From an uncultured beta proteobacterium (lineage in GTDB: Bacteria; Pseudomonadota; Gammaproteobacteria; Burkholderiales; Burkholderiaceae_C): a stretch of DNA of 47,192 nucleotides. Shown here one piece after another: positions 33,182-42,055 of the stretch. Position 1 is the first letter of the stretch; each line of letters starts with the position of its first letter. The DNA is taken from contig CAISLN010000085.1 in NCBI GenBank assembly GCA_903886275.1, positions 1-47,192 on the forward strand. Direction: 5' to 3'. The position numbers were made by a program, and so were the translations under genes. The notes beneath the pieces were generated by a model, which did not search any database, was not told where the DNA came from, and saw only the letters and a list, made by a program, of their open reading frames with translations.

Positions 33182-34321
33182 TCAGAGCAGGGCCAGCAGC
33201 GGCTGCAACACGCTGGCGCCGAGTTGGCGCGCTCGCTCGCCATTCCAGCCCACGGCCGCATCCGGCAGATTGGCGTTGTCCTTGAAGGGCATCTCGATGG
33301 TGAAGGCCAGGCAGCCAAACTGCTGGGCAACCCAGTTGGTGGCAATCCGGGGGTTGGCCGCGCCGGGTGCGCAGCGGCCGTAGTTAAACGCATCCTGAAA
33401 GTCGGGGCAACTCGCCAACCAAGCGGCCTTGAACTGGTCTTCGAGCTCGGCCGTGCGCGGCGCGTAGGCATCAGTACCCTCGGAGCCGACCACAAAGTTA
33501 TAGGGCAGGCCCTCGTCGCCATGCACATCCAAAAAGAGGTCCACGCCGGTATCGAGCATCTTCTGGCGCACCAGCGCCACCTCGGGCGAACGCTCCAGGC
33601 TGGGCTCCAGCCATTCGCGGTTCAGGTTGGCGCCGGCGGCATTGGTGCGCAGATTGCCCAGCACCGCGCCGTCCGGATTCATGTTGGGCACCACATAAAG
33701 AACGCATTGCTGCAACAGGCGCCGGGCCACCGAGTCGCTGCCATCGAGCAGGCGCTCCAGCAGGCCCTCGGCAAACCACTCGGCCATGCTCTCGCCGGGA
33801 TGCTGGCGTGCAATCACCCAGATTTTTTTCTTCTCGGCCAGGGGCGTGGCGCTGGTGCCGTCAGTCACGCGCAGCAGCGCCATGTCGCGCCCCTGTACGG
33901 TGGCGCCCAGGTGCTGCTGCAGCACATGGGGTGAGGTGCACGCGCTGCCCAGCAGGTCCAGATGCTGCTCCCAGGAATAGGGCTCGAAGTAGGCAAAGTA
34001 GATGCACTGCGTCTCGGGCGTGGTGCGCGCGGTGAGCACCTGCCCGTCGTATGCGGTGTCTATGCGAAACCAGTTCTGGCGGTCGTGGCTGGCCACCACG
34101 CTATAGCCCTCCCAGCCCTTGGGGTAGGCGCATTGGCCGGCGTTCAAAAAGCGCAGCACCACCGCCACACCGCAGGCACCCTGCAGGCTGAAGTGGAACC
34201 ACTGGGCGAAGTCGGCCGCGCTGTCCTTGCGGATATGGAGCTGGATGTCGCGCGCGTCGGCCAGGCTGATGACCTCGATGGCGCCGGAATCAAAGGCGGT
34301 GGAAATATGCAAGGGGGTCAT
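33182..34321 (-). CDS. M14-family zinc carboxypeptidase, cytosolic (CCP/AGBL-like) type
   Basis: 379 residues from the ATG at 34321. The N-terminal beta-sandwich (about 1-140, with WFHFSLQG and YSVVASHDRQNWFRI) precedes the M14 domain, the two-domain layout of cytosolic carboxypeptidases. Zinc ligands are H and E in RQHPGES and H in FLDVHGDEG; the catalytic glutamate is in FTIEMPF, and NREW marks the substrate-binding arginine region. No signal peptide is present, so it acts in the cytosol. It lies tail-to-tail with oppF, so imported peptides are plausible substrates, though the family also processes acidic tails on proteins. Confidence 0.88.
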   Translation of the reverse strand: MTPLHISTAFDSGAIEVISLADARDIQLHIRKDSAADFAQWFHFSLQGACGVAVVLRFLNAGQCAYPKGWEGYSVVASHDRQNWFRIDTAYDGQVLTARTTPETQCIYFAYFEPYSWEQHLDLLGSACTSPHVLQQHLGATVQGRDMALLRVTDGTSATPLAEKKKIWVIARQHPGESMAEWFAEGLLERLLDGSDSVARRLLQQCVLYVVPNMNPDGAVLGNLRTNAAGANLNREWLEPSLERSPEVALVRQKMLDTGVDLFLDVHGDEGLPYNFVVGSEGTDAYAPRTAELEDQFKAAWLASCPDFQDAFNYGRCAPGAANPRIATNWVAQQFGCLAFTIEMPFKDNANLPDAAVGWNGERARQLGASVLQPLLALL

Positions 34322-34457
34322 GGAAAACTTTCGCGGTGCGGGACTGCGGCCCATTGTAGGCAGGGCCGTGGCCCAGGCCTGGCGCTAGGGCCATGGCTCC
34401 ATGGCCAAACGAAGGCGCTCGAACCGTCTGCATCCCCTGCCTGAGCGACAATGAACC

Positions 34458-36389
34458 ATGAACCTGTTCGGGCAATTTTTGTACATTCTGCGGCTGGAGG
34501 CGCAGGCCTTCAGGCGTTACCCCAGGCTGTTCGCTGCCACGCTGGCGGTGACGCTGGTGCCGGCGCTGTATGCGTTTATTTACCTCTCCAGCATGTGGGA
34601 CCCGGCCTCGCGCATAGGCACCCTGCCAGTGGGCTTGGTGAACCTGGACCAGGGCGTGGAATACCGTGGCCAGGTCTTTAACGCCGGCTGGGAGGTGGCG
34701 GCCACGCTGCGCAAAAAGCAGACCTTTGGTTTTCAGGACTTTGCCGACGAGGCCAGCGCCCGCGAGCAGGTGCGCCTGGGCGCTCTGGCCTTTGCGCTGG
34801 TGATACCGCGCGACTTCAGCTCCAACGCCATCCCCGGCCATGAGGCCGGTGCGGGCAAGCTGGCGGTCTACACCTCCGAGGGCAACAACTTTGAGAGCGC
34901 CCTGCTGGCACGCAGCTTTGCGCGCGAGCTCGGCCACGATGTCAACGAGAGCCTCAACGAGCGGCGCTGGCAACTGGTGCTGCTCAGCGCGGCCGGTTCG
35001 CAGCGCAGCGTGGAGCGCCTGCGCGATGGCGTTGCCGAGTTGCGCCGGGGCGCCCAAGAGTTGGGCAAAGGCATGCAGCCGCTGGCAAGCGGCGCACGCC
35101 AAACCGCTGCGGGCGCACAGCGCCTCAATGGCGGTGTGGACCAACTGGGCAGCGGCATGCGGCAATTGGGGAGCGGCATCCGCACGCTGGACGCCAAGCG
35201 CCCGCGCAACAGCGATCTGGACCGCCTCAAGGCCGGTGCCGAGCAACTCGCCGCAGGCCATGTCGAGCTGTCCAGGGGCATGACGGAGTTGCAGGCCGGC
35301 AGCCAGACCCTGCGCAGCAGCGTGGGCAGTTTCAGCGAGCAGGCGCGCGACAGCCTGCTGGTGCCTTCCAAGGTCAACGAGAACCTGGACCTGCTGCTGC
35401 GCGGCATGACGCAACTCGACACCGGGCTGCATGGAGCCGCCGAGGCACAGGCCAAGCTCAGCGATGGCGCCGAGACCCTGAGCAGCAGCGTGGGTGCGCT
35501 GACCACCGGCATGCACGCCCTCAACCTGGGCCTGCGCAGCATGGTGCAAAAGCTGCCCGAAGACAGCCAGCTCGATGAGCTGGACCGTGGCACCGACACG
35601 CTGGTCAGCAGCACCGCCGCGCTGGCCGAGGGCACGCAGGCCGCAAGGCTGGGTGCCGAGCGCCTGAGCGTCGGGCTGGACCTGTTGTGGGACTCGCTGC
35701 CCACCGATGTGGACCAGCCCGATGGCAGCGCGCAGGGCCTGGCCAACTCGGTCAGCCCGGTGGTGGAGGTGGTGGCACCGGTGCCCAATAGCGGCAGTGG
35801 CTTTGCGCCCAACATCATCCCGGCAGCACTTTGGCTGGGTGCGGGCGTGGCGGCCTTTTTGATCCATGTGCGGGTGCTGCCCAAGCAGGCGCAAACTTTT
35901 TCCGGCCCGGCCAAGCTGCTGGGCAAGCTGACCATTCCGCTGCTAGTGGTGCTGCTGCAAGCGGCGCTGGTCTATGCCACGGTGGTCTGGGGCCTGGAGC
36001 TGCGGGTGGACAGCCCGGGACTTTTTACCCTGGCGCTGGCGCTGTCATCGGCCACCTTTTTGTGCATCGTGGTGGCGCTGACGCGCGTCATGGGAGATGC
36101 GGGCAAGGCCGTGGCGATGATTTTTTTGGCGGTGCAGCTGTCGAGCTCGGGCGGCATTTTGCCGGTGGAACTGAGCGGCACGCTGTTTAGCAGCATCAGC
36201 CCCTGGCTGCCCCTGACCTGGGTGGTGCGCGCCATGAAGGTCAGCATGTTTGGCGCCTACAACGGCGAGTGGCAGCACCCCATGGCGGTCATTGCCAGCA
36301 CCTGCGCCATTGCCCTGCTTAGCGCCTGCTGGCTGGGTCGCTGGCGCTATATGCGACTTTCGGCGCTGCGCCCGACGGTGGATTTTTAG
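34458..36389 (+). CDS. YhgE/Pip-family membrane protein (ABC-2 superfamily)
   Basis: 643 residues. One N-terminal membrane helix (about 24-45, ATLAVTLVPALYAFIYLS) is followed by a long extracytoplasmic part and a C-terminal bundle of five to six helices (about 460-620). The middle part (about 185-420) is built of short imperfect repeats around LxxGxxxLxxGxxxL, such as GAQELGKGM, GVDQLGSGMRQLGSGI, which should form a coiled rod. The family includes phage-infection protein Pip and type VII-linked EsaA-like proteins in Firmicutes; Gram-negative members are less studied and may act in export or cell-envelope contact. It stands alone. The role here is not known. Confidence 0.85.
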   Translation: MNLFGQFLYILRLEAQAFRRYPRLFAATLAVTLVPALYAFIYLSSMWDPASRIGTLPVGLVNLDQGVEYRGQVFNAGWEVAATLRKKQTFGFQDFADEASAREQVRLGALAFALVIPRDFSSNAIPGHEAGAGKLAVYTSEGNNFESALLARSFARELGHDVNESLNERRWQLVLLSAAGSQRSVERLRDGVAELRRGAQELGKGMQPLASGARQTAAGAQRLNGGVDQLGSGMRQLGSGIRTLDAKRPRNSDLDRLKAGAEQLAAGHVELSRGMTELQAGSQTLRSSVGSFSEQARDSLLVPSKVNENLDLLLRGMTQLDTGLHGAAEAQAKLSDGAETLSSSVGALTTGMHALNLGLRSMVQKLPEDSQLDELDRGTDTLVSSTAALAEGTQAARLGAERLSVGLDLLWDSLPTDVDQPDGSAQGLANSVSPVVEVVAPVPNSGSGFAPNIIPAALWLGAGVAAFLIHVRVLPKQAQTFSGPAKLLGKLTIPLLVVLLQAALVYATVVWGLELRVDSPGLFTLALALSSATFLCIVVALTRVMGDAGKAVAMIFLAVQLSSSGGILPVELSGTLFSSISPWLPLTWVVRAMKVSMFGAYNGEWQHPMAVIASTCAIALLSACWLGRWRYMRLSALRPTVDF

Positions 36390-36412
36390 GCCCCCACGTT
36401 CAAGGCCTTTTT
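36388..36412 (+). terminator. Weak terminator-like stem after the YhgE/Pip gene
   Basis: AGGCC (36388-36392) and GGCCT (36404-36408) form a 5-bp stem followed by a run of seven T. The left arm overlaps the stop codon's last bases. The short stem makes it weak. Confidence 0.4.
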
Positions 36413-36486
36413 TTACATGGCGGTCTGCAGCTGTGTTTGAATAGCTCTGTGCCCATCATCTGGAATTCATTGCCAAGGAGGCCGTC

Positions 36487-37482
36487 ATGGAATCTCGCAA
36501 TCCGGTTGAGCCATCTTCCCCCTTCCTGCTTCCAGTGGCGCAGATGCGCCGCGTGTTCCAAACCGAGGACGTAGAGCGCAAGCTGGCCAAGCTGCAAAGC
36601 GACGACCACGACAGCCTGCGCAGCACCTACAGGCGCATGCTGGAGCGCGGGCCGCAGCGCTTCCAGGTCAAGCCCTCAGGTGTGCCGGACATGGCCTCTC
36701 TGTACCAAACCCTGCCCAACTTCACCGAGGTGCTCGACGATGTGAAGCGCCATGTGGCCCTGTCGCAGGACTGCCCGGACGGCATCGAGGTCACCCCCAT
36801 TTTGCTGCTGGGCCCGCCCGGCATTGGCAAGACCCATTTCGCAAAAAAAATGGCCGACCTGCTGGGCACCGGCATGACGCTGGTGCCCATGAGCTCCATG
36901 ACGGCAGGCTGGCTGCTGTCGGGCTCAAGCTCGCAGTGGCGTGGCGCCAAACCCGGCAAGGTGTTCGAAGCGCTGGTGGACGGTGAATACGCCAACCCGG
37001 TGATCGTGGTGGACGAGATCGACAAGGCCAGTGGCGACGCCCAATACGACCCGCTGGGCGCCCTCTACAGCCTCTTGGAGCATGACACGGCACGCGCCTT
37101 TACCGATGAATTCGCCGAGGTCCCCGTGGACGCCAGCCAGGTGATCTGGATCACCACCGCCAATGACGAGCGCGCCATCCCCGAGCCCATCCTTAACCGC
37201 ATGAATGTGTTTGAGGTGGCCGCGCCCTCGGCAGAGGCGGCACGCCAGATCGCGCGCAATCTGTACCGCAGCATACGCAGCGAACATGGCTGGGGCGCGC
37301 ACTTTGCGCCCGAGCCGCAGGACGAGCTGCTGGACCTGTTGGGTGAAGTGCCACCGCGCGACATGCGCCGCGCCCTGATGACCGGCTTTGGCAATGCACG
37401 CCTGCACCAGCGCGACACAGTGGGCGTGGCGGACCTGCCGCGCTCGGGCCTCAAGAAGGGCGCGATGGGGTTTTTGCAGTAG
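36487..37482 (+). CDS. AAA+ family ATPase (Lon-like ATPase module without protease)
   Basis: 331 residues. Walker A is GPPGIGKT (109-116), Walker B VIVVDEID (172-179), sensor 1 WITTANDE, and an arginine finger/sensor region NRMNVFEV with the later DMRRALM. The sequence resembles the ATPase part of Lon proteases (a long loop TAGWLLSGSSSQWRGAKPGKVFEAL), but no serine-lysine protease domain follows. The N-terminal 60 residues are charged and helical. It would remodel a protein partner; no partner is visible nearby. The ATG has AAGGAGG seven bases upstream. It converges with the diguanylate cyclase gene with four bases between stops. Confidence 0.85.
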   Translation: MESRNPVEPSSPFLLPVAQMRRVFQTEDVERKLAKLQSDDHDSLRSTYRRMLERGPQRFQVKPSGVPDMASLYQTLPNFTEVLDDVKRHVALSQDCPDGIEVTPILLLGPPGIGKTHFAKKMADLLGTGMTLVPMSSMTAGWLLSGSSSQWRGAKPGKVFEALVDGEYANPVIVVDEIDKASGDAQYDPLGALYSLLEHDTARAFTDEFAEVPVDASQVIWITTANDERAIPEPILNRMNVFEVAAPSAEAARQIARNLYRSIRSEHGWGAHFAPEPQDELLDLLGEVPPRDMRRALMTGFGNARLHQRDTVGVADLPRSGLKKGAMGFLQ

Positions 37483-37486
37483 ATCC

Positions 37487-39034
37487 TTAGCCGCCCTCAA
37501 AGAGCCGCACGCAATCGCGCCCGGCTTCTTTGGCGCGGTACATGGCGTGGTCTGCGCTCTTGGTCAGCGCAATCGCATCGAGCCCGTCCCGCGGGTAGAC
37601 GGCAACGCCCACGCTGCAGGTCAAGCGCAGCACATGGCCCTCCACCAAAAAGGGCGTCTTCAAGGCCAGACGCAGCTTTTCGGCCAGGGCGAGGATGGAG
37701 TCGGGCTCGCTCAATTGCGCCAGCAACACAACAAATTCATCGCCCCCAATGCGTCCCACGGTGTCGGCGGCCCGCACCGACTGTTGCAGCCGCTGCGCCA
37801 ACTGCTTCAAGACCTGGTCACCCACACCATGGCCACAGTTGTCATTGATGGGCTTGAAATAGTCGAGGTCAATAAAGGCCATGGCAAAGCGTCCATTCTG
37901 GCGTTTGGCGCTTGCCAATTCCTGGCCCAAGCGGTCACTGAACAGGGCCCGGTTGGGCAGCCCGGTCAGGGGATCGCGCTGCGCCATCTCGCGCAACTCT
38001 TCGGTCATGGCCGCTGCCAGGCGCAGGGCCCTGGCCCTGCCGTGAATCATCTGCCAAGCCAGCAGCGCCAGCATCAGGCTCAGGAGCAGGCCGGCGACGG
38101 CGATCTCAGCGGCCATGCTGCGGCCATAGCGGCGCTCAAAGGCCTCTTGGCTGCGCAGGGAAAGCGTCCAGTTGTGGCCGGCCACCACCATGTATTCGAT
38201 GGCGCTGACGGCCTGCGCCGATGCCGCTTGCGGCGGCTCTGGCCGGTACGACAGCGCCGCGTCCACGGGCTCCGTGCCGTCGTACATCGCCAGGCTTAAG
38301 CCCGGCGACTGGGTGCCGTACAGGCTGGCCATGAAGTCGCTCATGTGAAAGGAGGCATAGACCCAGCCGATCAGGCTGGCGCGTCGCTGTTGCAGGTTGT
38401 CGTGCGGCCGCCCCTGCGCATAGATGGGCAGGTACATGATGAAGCCGGGCCGCGCAGCGCCCGGTTCATCCACCTTCAGCGCCACCATGCCTGAAATCGC
38501 TGCCGTGCCGGAATCGCGCGCCTGCTCCAGGGCCGCACGGCGCACCGGGTCGCTCCAGATGTCGAGGCCCAAGGGCGCCAGGTTGCGCCCTACCGAGGGC
38601 TCGCGCTGCACGATGGCGGCATAGGCCGCGCGCAGACCCTCGGGCTCCAGCGCATAGCCCGCAATGCCGGCGCGGCGCATGGCCGCCAGATGCGCAGGCC
38701 GCGTCTGTTCAGAAACCCATTCGACCGCGCCAATGGTTTGAACGCCGGAAAAGTTGGCATCGAGCTGCAAGGCTTCCACATAGTCGTGCATGGCGCCGCG
38801 GTTGCGCCAAGTGGTGGTGGCATAGAGGGACTGCACACCGCGCAGCATTTGTGCGTAGCCCTGCACCCGCTGCTCGATGCGGCTCACGGTCTCGCGCAGG
38901 GCGAAGTCAAACTGGGACTGCATGGCCTTGCGCGTGGTGTTCCGCTCATGGTCCCAGGCGAACCAGGTCACGCCCAGCATCAACGCCAGGATCAGCCAGG
39001 GCAATTGGCTCAGCAGCCGGGCCTTGTTTTTCAC
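37487..39034 (-). CDS. CHASE-domain diguanylate cyclase (GGDEF)
   Basis: 515 residues from a GTG at 39034 with a weak ribosome-binding site. A membrane helix (11-28) is followed by a periplasmic CHASE domain (about 75-290; GVQTIGAVEWVSEQTRP, GFIMYLPIYAQG), a second helix (310-330), and a GGDEF domain with RDPLTGLPNR and GGDEF at 430-434. The RxxD inhibitory site (421-424) stands five residues before GGDEF, so product inhibition should operate. No EAL domain is present. It makes cyclic di-GMP in response to a periplasmic signal. The upstream gene, 24 bases away, encodes a periplasmic solute-binding protein, a likely partner. Confidence 0.92.
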   Translation of the reverse strand: MKNKARLLSQLPWLILALMLGVTWFAWDHERNTTRKAMQSQFDFALRETVSRIEQRVQGYAQMLRGVQSLYATTTWRNRGAMHDYVEALQLDANFSGVQTIGAVEWVSEQTRPAHLAAMRRAGIAGYALEPEGLRAAYAAIVQREPSVGRNLAPLGLDIWSDPVRRAALEQARDSGTAAISGMVALKVDEPGAARPGFIMYLPIYAQGRPHDNLQQRRASLIGWVYASFHMSDFMASLYGTQSPGLSLAMYDGTEPVDAALSYRPEPPQAASAQAVSAIEYMVVAGHNWTLSLRSQEAFERRYGRSMAAEIAVAGLLLSLMLALLAWQMIHGRARALRLAAAMTEELREMAQRDPLTGLPNRALFSDRLGQELASAKRQNGRFAMAFIDLDYFKPINDNCGHGVGDQVLKQLAQRLQQSVRAADTVGRIGGDEFVVLLAQLSEPDSILALAEKLRLALKTPFLVEGHVLRLTCSVGVAVYPRDGLDAIALTKSADHAMYRAKEAGRDCVRLFEGG

Positions 39035-39058
39035 GGGGCTGGGCGCATCAGCAGCACA

Positions 39059-39841
39059 TCAAAAATTCACCAGCGCGGCGGCCAGATCGGGCAAGAAATA
39101 CTTCTCGAAGATGCGGCGCATGCTGCCATCGCTGCGCATGCTGTTGATCAGCGCGCGCCACTGTTCCTGCTGCGCCGCAGTGAGGGCCTTGTGGGACATG
39201 ATCAGACCGTGGGGCACCGGCGGGTCATTGAATTCCAGAATGCGGCTCAGCGCGCGGATCTTTTTTTCCTCCACTGCCGGAAAGTCAAAGGGCTCAATCA
39301 GCATGCCCTGGATGTGGCCCTGCAGCAGCGTCTGGTAGAGCGGCGCGAGCCCACCGCCTTGGCTGACGCGGTTGGCGCCTTGCAAGGTATCGACAAAGCG
39401 GTTGACCGATTCGCTGTAGCGAAAGCTGCGGATCACGCCGAGCTGCAGTCGCTCATTTTTCTCGAAGTCGGCCAGGCTGTGCACGCCCGCGTCATTGCGC
39501 ACCAGCAGGTAGTACTTGTTGCTGAAGTACCAGGCGAAACCGGCAAACTTGTCGCGCTCGGCGTTGGCGATACCTGAGAGGCTGAAGTCCAGGGCACCCG
39601 ACTCGATGAGCTGCCAGATGCGTGCGCGTGGCATGAGGCTCACCACCACCTTGCAGCCGCTGCGGCGTATCAGCGCGTCGGCCACATCCTTGTCAATGCC
39701 GCTGTCACTCTCTGCGGAATACAGCAAGCCATGGTCGTGCAGTGCCAGGGTGTAGGTGCGCGAACAGTCCAGGGGCGCCGCACGGGCCACACCGAGAAGC
39801 CCCAGTCCCAGCAGGATGGCCAGTAGTAATCGAGCAGACAT
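39059..39841 (-). CDS. Periplasmic solute-binding protein family 3 (sensor type)
   Basis: 260 residues with a signal peptide (MSARLLLAILLGLGLLGVARA, cleavage after ARA). The fold is that of amino-acid-type binding proteins: an N-terminal GLLYSAESDSGIDKDVADALIRRSGCK, then DFSLSGIANAERDKFAGFAW and LADFEKNERLQLGVIRSFRYSESV. No transporter genes are near, but a CHASE-GGDEF gene follows by 24 bases in the same direction. Such stand-alone binding proteins next to signalling genes usually deliver the ligand signal rather than transport. The ligand is unknown. Confidence 0.85.
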   Translation of the reverse strand: MSARLLLAILLGLGLLGVARAAPLDCSRTYTLALHDHGLLYSAESDSGIDKDVADALIRRSGCKVVVSLMPRARIWQLIESGALDFSLSGIANAERDKFAGFAWYFSNKYYLLVRNDAGVHSLADFEKNERLQLGVIRSFRYSESVNRFVDTLQGANRVSQGGGLAPLYQTLLQGHIQGMLIEPFDFPAVEEKKIRALSRILEFNDPPVPHGLIMSHKALTAAQQEQWRALINSMRSDGSMRRIFEKYFLPDLAAALVNF

Positions 39842-40010
39842 GGGCTTCCTTTGCCGGTTGTGTGACGCTGTGACGCAAGTTGCCAGGCGCTTTGTTCAGC
39901 CCTCCCGGTGCGAACAAGCGCTGCTTTGCGTGGGCTCCATCCTAAGCGATTGTGAGTCGCCCGCAGCCCCTCCCAAAACCACACACCACAACGCACAACC
40001 GGCAGCAGCG

Positions 40011-42053
40011 CTACAGGTCTTTCACCAGCCGCAGCGCGTCATAAATCGCCGCGTGGGTGTTGCGCGCAGAGACCGCGTCGCCGATGCGAAACAGCTGGTA
40101 GCCCTGGCCCACAGCCTTGCTGTGCGGCTGCGAGCGGCCCGCAATCAGCGCGTCGTAGTCCACCGCGCCGGCGTTGAGCGAACCCGCTTTCAGGTCCAGA
40201 TACAGATCGTCGAGCGGGCGCGTTCCATGGTTGACGATGACCTGATCGACCAAGCGCTGCTGGTGCACGCCGCCATAGTCGCTGCCCACATGGGCGATCA
40301 AACCATTGGGGCCGCGCTGCACCGCCATCAGTCGGTAGGTGACGGTGAAGGTGACGTCCAACTTTTGCAGGCTGCGCATATAGGGCACCAGGTTCATGGC
40401 CATGACCTCGGGCGCAAAGCTGCGGTCCGGCGTCATCACCTCTAGGTGGGCGCCACTGGCGGCAATCACCTCGGCGGCCTGCAGGGCGGCATGGTCGCCG
40501 GCATCGTCAAACAGCAGCACGTTCTTGCCCGGTTTCACGGCGCCGCTGATGAGGTCCCAGGTGCTGTCCACCAGTTCATTTCCGCTGCTCAAGACTTCCG
40601 TATGCGGCATCCCACCGGTGGCGATGAGCACCACATCGGCGCCCTCAGAGAGCACGCGCTCTTTGTCGGCCAGGGTGTTGTAGTGGAACTGCACGCCCTG
40701 CTCTTCGCAGCGCGCCACGCGCCAGTCGATGATGCTGATCATCTCGCGCCGGCGCTGGCTTTGCGCGGTCAAGCGGATCTGGCCGCCGGGCTTGTTGGCA
40801 GCCTCCAGCACCGTGACGCTGTGGCCGCGCTCGCTGGCCACGCGGGCCGCCTCCACACCGGCCGGGCCGGCACCTATGACCAGCACCTTGCGCGGTGTCG
40901 CGGTTTTGGGAATCACATGCGGCATGGTCAGCTCGCGCCCGGTGGCCGGGTTGTGCAGGCAGTAGGCCTCGCCGCCCTGGTAGATGCGGTCCAGGCAGAA
41001 GTTGGCGCCCACGCAGGGGCGGATCTGGTCTTCGCGGCCCTGGATCATCTTGCGCACGATGTGCGGGTCGGCCATGTGGGCGCGCGTCATGCCCACCATG
41101 TCGAGCTTGCCCGATTCAATCGCATAGCGCGCGGTGGTCACATCCTGTATCTTGGCGGCATGGAAGGTGGGGAAGCCGGTGGCCGCGCGCACCTCTCCGG
41201 CAAAGTCCAGATGCGGCGAGCTGCGCATGCCCTGCACCGGGATCAGGTCGGTGAGGCCCGCATCGGTGTCAATGTGGCCGCGCACCACGTTCAAAAAATC
41301 CACATGGCCGCTGTCCTTGAGGCGCCGCGAAATCTCCAGCCCCTCCTGGGGGCCAAAGCCTCCGGGCAGGTCCTCGTCGCCGGTGTAGCGCACGCCGACA
41401 ATAAAGTCCGGCCCCACGGCCTTGCGGATCGCCGCCAGCACCTCGAAGGTAAAGCGCAGCCGGTTATCCATGCTGCCGCCGTAGGGCGCGTCCAGGCTGT
41501 TGGTCAGCGGCGACCAGAACTGGTCCATCAAATGCCCGTAGGCCTGCAGCTCAATGCCGTCCATTCCTGCCGCCTGCATGCGCTGGGCGGCGGCCACATA
41601 GTCGCGCTGTATGCGCGCAATGTCCCAGTCTTCCATCTGCTTGGGGAAGGCGCGGTGCGCCGCTTCGCGCGCGTGTGAGGGCGACACCACCGGCAACCAG
41701 TCGCCCTTGTTCCAGCCGGTGCGCCGCCCCAGATGGGTGAGCTGGATCATCACCGCCGCGCCATGCTCATGGCAGGCATCGACCATGTCCTTGAGGTAGG
41801 GCACCACCTCATCTTTGTACGCCAGGATGTTGTTGAACACCGGCGGGCTGTCGCGCGAGACCGTGGCGCTGCCTGCGGTCATGGTCAGCGCGATGCCGGC
41901 CCGGGCCCGCTCCACATGGTAGGCGCGGTACTTGGCCTTGGGCATGCCGTCCTCGGGGTAGGCGGGCTCGTGCGAGGTGATCATCATGCGGTTTTTGAGC
42001 CGCAGGTGTTTGAGTTGAAAGGGTTGCAGCAGGGGGTCGTTTTCGGGGTTCAT
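40011..42053 (-). CDS. Old-Yellow-Enzyme/FAD-dependent demethylase-like oxidoreductase
   Basis: 680 residues from the ATG at 42053, three bases after the mttB-like stop. Residues 1-375 form a TIM barrel of the OYE type (FMN-binding; IQLTHLGRR, FQAYGHLMDQFWSP-like region, NRLRFTFEVL). Residues 390-680 form an FAD/NAD(P)-binding half with GAGPAG (394-399). The cysteine region CVGANFC then AYC has three cysteines (347, 353, 365), against four in 2,4-dienoyl-CoA reductase, so a [4Fe-4S] cluster is uncertain. The architecture fits DgcA- or stachydrine-type N-demethylases. With an MttB-family gene before it, catabolism of a methylated amine such as a betaine is likely; the substrate is inference. 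Confidence 0.85.
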   Translation of the reverse strand: MNPENDPLLQPFQLKHLRLKNRMMITSHEPAYPEDGMPKAKYRAYHVERARAGIALTMTAGSATVSRDSPPVFNNILAYKDEVVPYLKDMVDACHEHGAAVMIQLTHLGRRTGWNKGDWLPVVSPSHAREAAHRAFPKQMEDWDIARIQRDYVAAAQRMQAAGMDGIELQAYGHLMDQFWSPLTNSLDAPYGGSMDNRLRFTFEVLAAIRKAVGPDFIVGVRYTGDEDLPGGFGPQEGLEISRRLKDSGHVDFLNVVRGHIDTDAGLTDLIPVQGMRSSPHLDFAGEVRAATGFPTFHAAKIQDVTTARYAIESGKLDMVGMTRAHMADPHIVRKMIQGREDQIRPCVGANFCLDRIYQGGEAYCLHNPATGRELTMPHVIPKTATPRKVLVIGAGPAGVEAARVASERGHSVTVLEAANKPGGQIRLTAQSQRRREMISIIDWRVARCEEQGVQFHYNTLADKERVLSEGADVVLIATGGMPHTEVLSSGNELVDSTWDLISGAVKPGKNVLLFDDAGDHAALQAAEVIAASGAHLEVMTPDRSFAPEVMAMNLVPYMRSLQKLDVTFTVTYRLMAVQRGPNGLIAHVGSDYGGVHQQRLVDQVIVNHGTRPLDDLYLDLKAGSLNAGAVDYDALIAGRSQPHSKAVGQGYQLFRIGDAVSARNTHAAIYDALRLVKDL

Positions 42054-42055
42054 AT

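Noticed and set aside
35000..35700. Repeat-like pattern in the YhgE/Pip gene considered as a CRISPR or tandem DNA repeat
   Set aside because: The repeats are at protein level (short leucine/glycine units) and degenerate in DNA, with no constant repeat or spacers.
34290..35894. 534-codon open frame antisense to the YhgE/Pip gene, and similar long antisense frames at 27766-29352, 20725-22611 and 14060-14959
   Set aside because: They mirror GC-rich genes with strong codon bias; their translations are rich in H, Q, G, A and R without recognisable domains, and the opposite strand has clear families.
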